Shown: in pieces, positions 1 to 5,593 of the stretch | Position numbering within the stretch: the stretch's first letter is position 1 | Layout: the number at the start of each line of letters is the position of its first letter | Assembly (NCBI GenBank): GCA_021648045.1 | Contig: JAKITM010000066.1 | Coordinates: forward strand, 1-12,562 | Direction of reading: 5' to 3' | Length of the DNA stretch: 12,562 bases | Origin: Lysobacterales bacterium | GTDB lineage: Bacteria; Pseudomonadota; Gammaproteobacteria; Xanthomonadales; SZUA-36 | Program-made: the position numbers and the translations under genes | The notes under the pieces: generated by a model | Seen by the model: only the letters and a program-made list of their open reading frames with translations | What the model was told of the DNA's origin: nothing | Databases searched by the model: none

Positions 1-445
<445 letters not shown>

Positions 446-590
446 AAAGGTTTTCGGTCTCTCGACCTAAGTCTTTCAAGATGAGTTGTCACCAAACCCA
501 AGAATTATAACTAACGTTATTATCTAGGTTTGTGGACACTCTAGTTTTGCATCTTCCAAAACACGAGCGCCCACACAAGTTACCTGTAAT

Positions 591-602
591 TGTTAAAGAA
601 CG
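591..602 (-). promoter_or_regulatory. boxA antitermination site of rrn leader
   Basis: The minus strand reads CGTTCTTTAACA followed by ATT, close to the E. coli rrn boxA TGCTCTTTAACA. In rrn operons boxA RNA recruits NusB/NusE and the antitermination complex, preventing Rho-dependent termination. It sits about 35 nt downstream of the P2 start and about 145 nt before the mature 16S, as expected. Confidence 0.85.
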
Positions 603-612
603 AATTCTTATC

Positions 613-626
613 CGAAATGCATTTCG
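613..626. repeat. 14-bp perfect palindrome in rrn leader
   Basis: CGAAATGCATTTCG is its own reverse complement. It lies about 8 nt downstream of the predicted P2 start and just before boxA, so it would form a short hairpin near the 5' end of P2 transcripts or offer a dyad for a DNA-binding protein. A role is not known. Confidence 0.6.
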
Positions 627-641
627 CTTATCGGGCCGACC

Positions 642-669
642 ATTATACTACGGGACAACAGAGAGTCAA
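642..669 (-). promoter_or_regulatory. rrn P2 promoter (sigma-70 type)
   Basis: On the minus strand a -35 TTGACT (664-669) and a perfect -10 TATAAT (642-647) are separated by 16 bp. The following bases GGTCGGCCCG form a GC-rich discriminator, a feature linked in stable-RNA promoters to control by ppGpp and initiating NTP levels. The start site should fall near 634. It is the inner of two tandem rrn promoters, 153 bp from P1. Confidence 0.9.
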
Positions 670-704
670 CATAATAATCAATAAATATTCGATATATTTT
701 GTCT

Positions 705-718
705 CAGGCCGAAGCCTG
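705..718 (-). other. UUCG-capped hairpin between rrn P1 and P2
   Basis: The minus strand reads CAGGC-TTCG-GCCTG, a 5-bp perfect stem with the very stable UUCG tetraloop. It is followed by AGACAAAATATA rather than a run of T, so it does not look like an intrinsic terminator. It would be present only in transcripts started at P1. Confidence 0.55.
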
Positions 719-794
719 GATCTGCTGCATTTTTATACCTAGTTAAAGGCTGCTGCCGATCACCCTGATACCCTAATTGCTGGTCGGGATGCGC

Positions 795-865
795 ATTATA
801 GAGGGATAAGAAATTCTGTCAACACTTTTTGAGAAATAAAACTAAAATAAATACAACTATATTTT
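795..865 (-). promoter_or_regulatory. rrn P1 promoter with AT-rich UP-like region
   Basis: The minus strand shows a perfect -35 TTGACA (817-822), a 16-bp spacer and a perfect -10 TATAAT (795-800). The GC-rich stretch GCGCATCCCGACC follows, the discriminator type expected for stringently controlled rRNA promoters. Upstream, 823-865 is very A/T-rich with runs of A and T, fitting an UP element contacted by the RNA polymerase alpha C-terminal domain. The start is predicted near 787. Fis sites were not resolvable by eye. Confidence 0.92.
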
Positions 866-1041
866 AAGTTGCTGAATTTGCAGTAATAATTTATGCTCAA
901 TTTAACAAATAAATTTAACTAATAGTTAACTATTTAAACTCTAATAGGCAAACACCAAGGGTAACTTGATGCAGATCCTAAGTCTTTTAAAAAAACCCAG
1001 AAATATATCAATACCACCTTAATACTCAGACTTTGCTAGCT
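866..1041. other. AT-rich intergenic region upstream of rrn
   Basis: No gene is seen here. The stretch is strongly AT-rich and lies between the end of the TIGR03032-type gene and the rrn P1 region. It holds the 14-bp perfect palindrome AATAGTTAACTATT at 921-934, which overlaps a second dyad, TTAACTA-A-TAGTTAA, at 915-929. A run of T on the minus strand near 991-997 has no convincing GC-rich stem before it, so I do not call a terminator for the upstream gene. Confidence 0.5.
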
Positions 1042-2172
1042 TTAGTCGTTAGCAAAAGTTACCAAGCTTGCGGCCTCTTTAGACTCAGGCGGCACCGCCA
1101 TTGGGGTTACCACATTTGGAAGCACTTCAAGATCATATAACTCAGCGATTTTACCGTCAATTCGGAACCAATCTACGCAGGTGCCCGAGCTGAGGTCTAT
1201 AATTTGCACACCACACCAAGGCTCAGAATCAGCGTCCTTTAGCTTCTGATCCAACGCCAGGCCTTCAAAGCGCTTATAGCGGGGCTTGGATAGGCCCACG
1301 AAAGCAAAATTACCGTGGAATGCTAAGCCCCGCAAAAACCCCGGGCAAAAGACCTTGGGTTCAAACTTGCCCTTGCCGTGCTTGTCTATTTCGACCACAC
1401 CTAATTCACCAGTTCCTGAGTTGTGCAACCATAATTTGCCATTATGTATTCTCGGCGAATGTGGCATTGAGAGACCTTTGCAAACTATTTGATTCGTTTC
1501 CACATCAATAACTATACCGCCATCGGCACGTCGGTCGCGCCAACCGTCGATGGTATCTGAACGACTCACTGCAGTTACATACCTGGCTTTGCCATTTTCC
1601 ATTGCCAGCCCATTTAGATGACACCTATCCTCATCAACTAGGGCTGAAATAAACGGTGGCTTCCAGAGCATCTTAAAACTGTGTTTTGGGGATACTGTTG
1701 CCAGACAGTTAAAGCGGGTATTTACAAAAACCGGCTGCCCTTCGCTGTTAATACCTACATCATGAGCATCAAGATGTCCGGTGACATGCACTGTTCGCGG
1801 CACGAAGCAGGCATCAAATGTATTATTTATCCGCTGCTCTGGCTCAAGAATATTGCGGAAGCGCATTATCTGGTAGCCCCCGGTCATGGTCAGTTCACCA
1901 TCATCACTCATACAAATGCCCATTGGCTTGGGCAAGGCTGCCTGGTGTATGTTTATTCCGTTTTGTAGGTTACGACCTACAAAATACAACAAACCCGACT
2001 GATAAGAAGTGAAGGCGAAAGAAATATTGAGTTGTGCCAATCGTCCCACAAGACCATTTGAAACAGAATACTCGACTTTATCTTCAGATTTCTCAGCGGC
2101 CTGATCAGCAGCCCCCTCCTCAGAGGGGTGCTCTTCGCGCGCCTCTGTCTCCGAGGTTATGTGCTCGCTCAT
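1042..2172 (-). CDS. TIGR03032/DUF4915 family protein of unknown function
   Basis: This 376-residue protein matches my recollection of the TIGR03032 (DUF4915) family, whose function is not established. Recognised conserved segments are the YQSGLLYF block (57-64), GHLDAHDVG (132-140), HLNGLA (185-190), GLSMPHSPR (233-241), LWLHNSGTGELG (247-258), PGFLRGLAF (277-285), VGLSKPR (292-298) and ELYDLEVLPN (344-353). The spacing of short beta-type blocks suggests a propeller-like fold, which is inference. Residues 1-35 are rich in Glu, Asp and Ala and look disordered; there is no signal peptide or membrane segment, so it is probably cytoplasmic. Translation starts at ATG with AAGGG five bases upstream. 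That site lies just past the stop of the surface-protein gene, 12 nt away, so the two are almost certainly co-transcribed. Confidence 0.88.
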   Translation of the reverse strand: MSEHITSETEAREEHPSEEGAADQAAEKSEDKVEYSVSNGLVGRLAQLNISFAFTSYQSGLLYFVGRNLQNGINIHQAALPKPMGICMSDDGELTMTGGYQIMRFRNILEPEQRINNTFDACFVPRTVHVTGHLDAHDVGINSEGQPVFVNTRFNCLATVSPKHSFKMLWKPPFISALVDEDRCHLNGLAMENGKARYVTAVSRSDTIDGWRDRRADGGIVIDVETNQIVCKGLSMPHSPRIHNGKLWLHNSGTGELGVVEIDKHGKGKFEPKVFCPGFLRGLAFHGNFAFVGLSKPRYKRFEGLALDQKLKDADSEPWCGVQIIDLSSGTCVDWFRIDGKIAELYDLEVLPNVVTPMAVPPESKEAASLVTFAND

Positions 2173-2177
2173 AATAT

Positions 2178-2182
2178 CCCTT
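2178..2182 (-). promoter_or_regulatory. ribosome binding site of the TIGR03032-type gene
   Basis: AAGGG on the minus strand lies 5 nt before the ATG and immediately downstream of the preceding gene's TGA. It sets the start and suggests coupled translation of the two genes. Confidence 0.7.
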
Positions 2183-2184
2183 AA

Positions 2185-4611
2185 TCAACCCGCTCGGCGG
2201 CGTAGGCGATGCCAACCCATGCCACCCAACAAAAACGCCAGTAACCCTGTGCCCCATTGGCCGATGGTCGGGATGGCTACAGGTTCTAGAATATCCCCAG
2301 TAAAGTTCGCCGTCACGCTTTGATCGACAGTAACATTGGTAAGATCACATGCACCTGCGCCGGCGCCGGTGCAATCGCCACTCCAGTCGACAAAGGTATA
2401 GCCGCTATTGGCGACTGCAGTACAGCTGGCACTGCTGCCATGATCCACTGGGTTAGGCGTACAAGATACGCTGCCACCTGCTGCCGGGCTGGCGATTTCT
2501 GTAACGGGGTAGGTAAGGTGAGTGCTTTGCAGATACCAATTCTGCCCAACCTGCACCAACTGGTAATTGAATCCACCCACCGTAAATGGCAGCATACTAA
2601 AACTGCCTGCAGGGGAACTGCCAGCTACTTGCACGAGCAAAATGCCATTACCAGCTGTCTGCCCGCCAGCACCACCTGCGTTCGCAATATTAAGCACTGT
2701 AGTACCGCTGATAATACCGCCTTCAACAACCAATAAATCGGTGCCGCTAGAGCCATCATCGGCAACCACATCCAAACTTAATGTGCCGCCACCGGTGAAA
2801 TCACCACTGAGGGTTAATGTGTCACCGGCAACACCATCTTGCAGGTTCACTTCGCCGGTGCTACTCAAGCTAGGGGTTACCAAGTTCTCGATTCCATCAA
2901 AAGTTATAACCGAGCCGGGTTCAATTACTATATTTTCCCAGTTGATTACATCGGCTGCTACCAACAGGCCGCTAGAGCCTGCAAAGGTCAGGGTGTCAAT
3001 AAAGGCATCGGCAACATCGGCATCATCGCCACCGTCAAAGGTGGTAACTCCAGTAAAATCGCCACCAGCAAAAGTTAAATCATCACTGCCATCACCAAGG
3101 CTGATAGAGCCTACTACAGAGGCGCCTGTGGCTACGGTTATTGCAGAATCACCTGCATCGTTTTGAATACCCATAGCTGAAGTTGCACTAACTATAGTGC
3201 CTGCGTTCAGGTTAATAATACTATTACCACCAAGATCGGTTTCAGTATTGATAGCATAATCAGTACCCCCGGTTATGGCTGCGCTGGTGGTTATAGTGGT
3301 TACCCCACTACCGCGATTTATCCCGGATATGCCAATACTGCCCCCTGTAACAGTGTCAGAAGCACCAATCGTCAGGTCGGTTGAAGCACTACCATTGTAA
3401 GCAAAAATACCCTCGGAGCTATTGCCGATGACTGCAGCCGTGGTGGTTATAGTGGTTACTCCACTTCCGGTATTAGCTACGCGTATGCCAGTATAGCCCC
3501 CTGTGACAGTGTCAGAAGCATCAATCGTAAGGTCGGCTCCGGAAAAGCTTATAGCCGAAATTCCGTAAATATTTGTGCCAGTTACAGCAGCAGTGGTGGT
3601 AATGCTGAGGAAGCCAGAACCGGCGTTGAAAGCAGAGATGCCAACCCCACCACCGGTAACAGCAGCTTGAGAATTAATGCTTAGATTGGTTCCATAAGTA
3701 GGATGACCGCCTTGTATTTTGCTCCCAGCTCCCCTGCCGCTTAATTTAAATGACGATGCGGTAGCTTGACCAACACTATTGTACTTACCCAATGTTGCGG
3801 TAATGCCAATCTCATTGGTTCCGGTGACCGCAGCAGTGGTGGTAATGCTGAGGAAGCCAGAACCGCTGCTGAAAGCAGAGATGCCAATCTCACCACCGGT
3901 AACAGTAGCTTGAGAATTAATGCTTAGATTGGTGCCAAAAGAAGTAGGATGGCCGCCTTGTATTTTGCTTCCAGCGCCCTTGCCACTTAATTTAAATGAC
4001 GATACGGCATTAGGAACATTATTATACTTACCCAATCTTGCGGTAATGCCAATTTCATTGGCTCCAGTGACCGCAGCGGTAGTGGTTATAGTGGTCTGAC
4101 CAGCGCCAACACTCGCAGTAATTATGCCATTTCTTTGACCCGCTACTGTACCTTGGGCGTTAATAGACAGGTCGGTAGCAGCGCGATAGTTATACGCGTA
4201 AATTCCGGCACCGGTGTTCCCGGTGACTGCGCCTGTGGTGGTAATATTCAGTGCACCATCCCCATAGTTAACGGCATAAATCCCTGTGTTTGCGCCGGTA
4301 ATCGGGGCTGAATTAGCATCAGTAAAAGTCAGGCCTCCAGAGCCACTCTGATGGTAGATGCTCATAGCAGTACCACCCGTAACACTGGTATCGATACCGA
4401 AACCAGCGTTGGTCGTAACTGTCATAGCCCCAGAAAATGCCAAATTTTGAGTAGTATCAGTTGCATCAGCAACCCCGCTACAGGCATAAGTACCAGCTGC
4501 GCCAACACAGCTGCCGGCATAGGCGCTGCGCCCGCCGTAACTGGATAATAAAATTCCTGCCAAGGCAGTGGTTAATGCCAGGCGATTGCCTAGTTTTGGT
4601 AACTTATTCAT
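2185..4611 (-). CDS. secreted beta-helix repeat protein with InlB-like repeat and IPTL-CTERM sorting signal
   Basis: This 808-residue protein starts with a signal peptide (1-32, likely cut after SAYA). A long Thr/Ser/Gly-rich passenger follows, with many degenerate coils of about 20 residues of the type ITTTAAVTG...GI.A, typical of right-handed beta-helix or autotransporter-like adhesins. Residues 180-341 hold two 81-residue tandem copies. Residues 585-696 (LQDGVAGDTLTLSGDFTGGG ... GQNWYLQS) resemble the pertactin-type autochaperone end of autotransporter passengers. Residues 703-770 form an InlB B-like repeat with four Cys. The tail is IPTIGQWG (780-787), a hydrophobic segment and RLRRR (802-806), an IPTL-CTERM signal. 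No beta-barrel is present. The product is probably surface-anchored or released; ligand and role are unknown. The start has a strong SD (AAGGGAG, 4617-4623). Confidence 0.87.
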   Translation of the reverse strand: MNKLPKLGNRLALTTALAGILLSSYGGRSAYAGSCVGAAGTYACSGVADATDTTQNLAFSGAMTVTTNAGFGIDTSVTGGTAMSIYHQSGSGGLTFTDANSAPITGANTGIYAVNYGDGALNITTTGAVTGNTGAGIYAYNYRAATDLSINAQGTVAGQRNGIITASVGAGQTTITTTAAVTGANEIGITARLGKYNNVPNAVSSFKLSGKGAGSKIQGGHPTSFGTNLSINSQATVTGGEIGISAFSSGSGFLSITTTAAVTGTNEIGITATLGKYNSVGQATASSFKLSGRGAGSKIQGGHPTYGTNLSINSQAAVTGGGVGISAFNAGSGFLSITTTAAVTGTNIYGISAISFSGADLTIDASDTVTGGYTGIRVANTGSGVTTITTTAAVIGNSSEGIFAYNGSASTDLTIGASDTVTGGSIGISGINRGSGVTTITTSAAITGGTDYAINTETDLGGNSIINLNAGTIVSATSAMGIQNDAGDSAITVATGASVVGSISLGDGSDDLTFAGGDFTGVTTFDGGDDADVADAFIDTLTFAGSSGLLVAADVINWENIVIEPGSVITFDGIENLVTPSLSSTGEVNLQDGVAGDTLTLSGDFTGGGTLSLDVVADDGSSGTDLLVVEGGIISGTTVLNIANAGGAGGQTAGNGILLVQVAGSSPAGSFSMLPFTVGGFNYQLVQVGQNWYLQSTHLTYPVTEIASPAAGGSVSCTPNPVDHGSSASCTAVANSGYTFVDWSGDCTGAGAGACDLTNVTVDQSVTANFTGDILEPVAIPTIGQWGTGLLAFLLGGMGWHRLRRRAG
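3587..4072. repeat. two tandem copies of a 243-bp coding repeat
   Basis: Two adjacent units of 243 bp (3587-3829 and 3830-4072) lie inside the surface-protein gene. Both begin with GCAGCAGTGGTGGT on the plus strand and share long nearly identical stretches. Each unit encodes 81 residues, including LGKYN, SSFKLSG, GAGSKIQGGHPT and NLSINSQA. Compensating one-codon changes (TYGTN versus TSFGTN, and ATASS versus AVSS) keep the length equal. The similarity is far higher than among the other coils, pointing to a recent in-frame duplication. Confidence 0.85.
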
Positions 4612-4616
4612 TGTTG

Positions 4617-4623
4617 CTCCCTT
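4617..4623 (-). promoter_or_regulatory. ribosome binding site of the surface-protein gene
   Basis: AAGGGAG on the minus strand is close to the ideal Shine-Dalgarno sequence and lies 5 nt upstream of the ATG. It fixes the start that gives a complete signal peptide. Confidence 0.75.
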
Positions 4624-4662
4624 TATATTTACTGACTAATTATTATTAATCCCCACTAAATA

Positions 4663-4671
4663 ACTATAGCA
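4663..4671 (-). promoter_or_regulatory. candidate extended -10 promoter of the surface-protein operon
   Basis: The minus strand reads TGCTATAGT, an extended -10 (TGn plus TATAGT), about 50 nt upstream of the start codon. No good -35 lies at the usual spacing; a TTGTCA is 21 bp away, which is too far. This is only a candidate. Confidence 0.35.
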
Positions 4672-4772
4672 GGCTTTCGATGCTGCTGCTGACAAAAACA
4701 TATTTAAAAATAGGGGCTTGCAGCTTGGATTTATGCACTCTGCCTATAGGTTCTGAATTACATTAAGCCGCC

Positions 4773-4804
4773 GGTGCGTTACGCCTGCGGCTAACGCACC
4801 CTAG
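4773..4804. repeat. REP-like palindrome (GGGTGCGTTA type)
   Basis: GGTGCGTTA (4773-4781) and TAACGCACC (4792-4800) form a perfect 9-bp inverted repeat around CGCCTGCGGC, which can itself pair in part. On the minus strand the element reads CTAGGGTGCG, close to the GTAGGGTGCG head I recall from intergenic repeats in many gammaproteobacteria, with the first base of the GTAG tetranucleotide changed. It lies between the GNAT-like gene and the surface-protein gene. No run of T follows, so it is better read as a repeat than as an intrinsic terminator, although the RNA stem could still stabilise a 3' end. Confidence 0.7.
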
Positions 4805-4808
4805 CAAA

Positions 4809-4828
4809 CAACTTTTATCAACTTTTAT
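4809..4828. repeat. 10-bp tandem direct repeat (two copies)
   Basis: CAACTTTTAT occurs twice head to tail (4809-4818 and 4819-4828), directly beside the REP-like palindrome. It may be a small duplication; no function is evident. Confidence 0.5.
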
Positions 4829-4886
4829 TCTGTTTCAAGCTTTGTTGTTTTTGGGAAATGATTTAATCAGAGCCCCCATAAGGACC

Positions 4887-5375
4887 CTACTTTAGCAGTG
4901 CTCCTTGAAACCATGCGACTCGAACTTGCTGCCCTTGGTTAGTGTAACCAACTAGGTTTAAGCCAGAAGGCCAGATAGCCCTATGCGACATTTCAGAATA
5001 AACTGGCGATTCAACAGTAACTGCCATTCCAGCAGCACTTGTAGTTGGGTATTTGGCGGAAAATGCTTCCATAGTTTTGCGGCTTGTGATTGCCAGCTGA
5101 CGCGCTATCAACCGACGACGATACTCGGGTGATACCAGGCAGCGGAAGAAATACAGCTCACAGCGTAGGGGTTTATATTCAGCCTTAAACACTGTGCTTA
5201 CCGCAACCAGACGATCCCCATCAACCGCCAAGGTACATAGTTGCTTGATGCGGGTTTCAAGTGCGTCATCATTTGGCAGTGCTTTTGATTCTAGCCAGAA
5301 ATCTTTACAGGCCGTCTGCCATTTCTCAGGACAGTCGGACCAGACATCTATATAACTAATTTCATTTTTTGTCAT
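4887..5375 (-). CDS. GNAT-like N-acetyltransferase family protein, uncertain
   Basis: This 162-residue protein has a layout like the GNAT fold. A mixed N-terminal part (LAVDGDRLVAVSTVFKA at 49-65) leads to a beta strand, then VSPEYRRRLIARQLA (81-95), which resembles the acetyl-CoA-binding strand-turn-helix (motif A). The usual Gly of the RxxGxG/A loop is not present, so the match is degenerate and activity is uncertain. The C-terminal block GYTNQGQQVRVAWFQGALL (143-161) looks conserved but I cannot assign it. No signal peptide or membrane segment is seen, so it is probably cytoplasmic. The ATG has GGAG six bases upstream. It reads in the same direction as the surface-protein gene but is separated from it by 275 bp holding a REP-like element, so co-transcription is unsure. 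Substrate is unknown. Confidence 0.6.
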   Translation of the reverse strand: MTKNEISYIDVWSDCPEKWQTACKDFWLESKALPNDDALETRIKQLCTLAVDGDRLVAVSTVFKAEYKPLRCELYFFRCLVSPEYRRRLIARQLAITSRKTMEAFSAKYPTTSAAGMAVTVESPVYSEMSHRAIWPSGLNLVGYTNQGQQVRVAWFQGALLK

Positions 5376-5397
5376 TTTTTACTCCAACACAATTTAG

Positions 5398-5428
5398 AGT
5401 ATAGGCGCTACGCCCGTATATTTTACAA
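5398..5428 (-). promoter_or_regulatory. candidate sigma-70 promoter of the GNAT-like gene
   Basis: The minus strand has TATACT (5398-5403) as a -10 and TTGTAA (5423-5428) as a possible -35, with a long 19-bp spacer. A partial hairpin (GGCG-CTA-CGCC at 5404-5414) occupies the spacer. The start codon is about 23 nt downstream of the -10. The -10 is good but the -35 is weak. Confidence 0.4.
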
Positions 5429-5439
5429 GCCAGCTTGTA
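5424..5439. repeat. short inverted repeat
   Basis: TACAAGC and GCTTGTA form a perfect 7-bp inverted repeat separated by 2 bp. It overlaps the putative -35 of the GNAT-like gene, so it could be an operator or simply repeat debris. No T run follows on either strand that would make it a clear terminator. Confidence 0.45.
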
Positions 5440-5454
5440 GCCTGAGCTTGCTGC

Positions 5455-5553
5455 GGTAGGGTGGGCATTTATGCCCACGCGTAAAACTTGGTACTAGCAA
5501 GCAATTTTTGAGTTTAAAACATTAGAACCGTGGGCATAAATGCCCACCCTACC
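5455..5553. repeat. REPIN-like element: two inverted GTAG-headed REP palindromes
   Basis: Two 25-bp arms (5455-5479 and 5529-5553) are exact reverse complements, separated by 49 bp. Each begins at its outer edge with GTAGGG and contains the palindrome GTGGGCATTTATGCCCAC, which makes its own 7-bp hairpin. A GTAG tetranucleotide plus hairpin, paired in inverted orientation within about 100 bp, is the layout described for REPINs (REP doublets), which are thought to be mobilised by RAYT transposases encoded elsewhere. The element sits between argH and the GNAT-like gene, where it may also act as a 3' stem for the arginine operon mRNA. No transposase gene is in the window. Confidence 0.82.
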
Positions 5554-5593
5554 CGTGCCTATTTTTTCATGGGTTTTAATTTTGCATTGACTA

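Larger units (their letters stand above)
446..787 (-). other. rrn leader (5' external transcribed spacer)
   Basis: This is the transcribed leader between the predicted P1 start (near 787) and the mature 16S end. It contains the P2 promoter and a boxA antitermination site. It also has several small inverted repeats on the minus strand: GGTC-GAGA-GACC at 456-467 (a GNRA-type loop), ATAAC-GTTA-GTTAT near 505-520, the perfect palindrome CGAAATGCATTTCG at 613-626, and CAGGC-TTCG-GCCTG at 705-718 (a UUCG tetraloop stem). A CTTGTGTGGGCGCTCG segment near 565-580 resembles the box C/RNase processing region of other gammaproteobacterial rrn leaders. There is no protein-coding signal here. The pre-16S processing stem cannot be drawn because its 3' arm is outside the window. 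Confidence 0.8.

Noticed and set aside
980..1041. Terminator after the TIGR03032-type gene
   Set aside because: A T run is present on the minus strand near 991-997, but no GC-rich stem precedes it.
2320..2736. 138-codon plus-strand frame
   Set aside because: It is antisense to the C-terminal part of the surface-protein gene and has no recognisable domain or ribosome binding site.
2567..3166. 199-codon plus-strand reading frame rich in Pro, Ser, Thr and Val
   Set aside because: It is a shadow of the repetitive Gly/Thr/Ala-rich surface-protein gene on the opposite strand; composition simply mirrors it, and no SD or domain is seen.
3290..4260. CRISPR-like array suggested by repeated short motifs
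   Set aside because: The repeats are coding, in frame and degenerate, with no constant repeat/unique spacer pattern; they encode beta-helix coils.
4773..4804. Rho-independent terminator of the GNAT-like gene
   Set aside because: The hairpin is strong but is followed by GGCGGCTTAATG on the minus strand, not a T run; it fits a dispersed REP-like repeat better.
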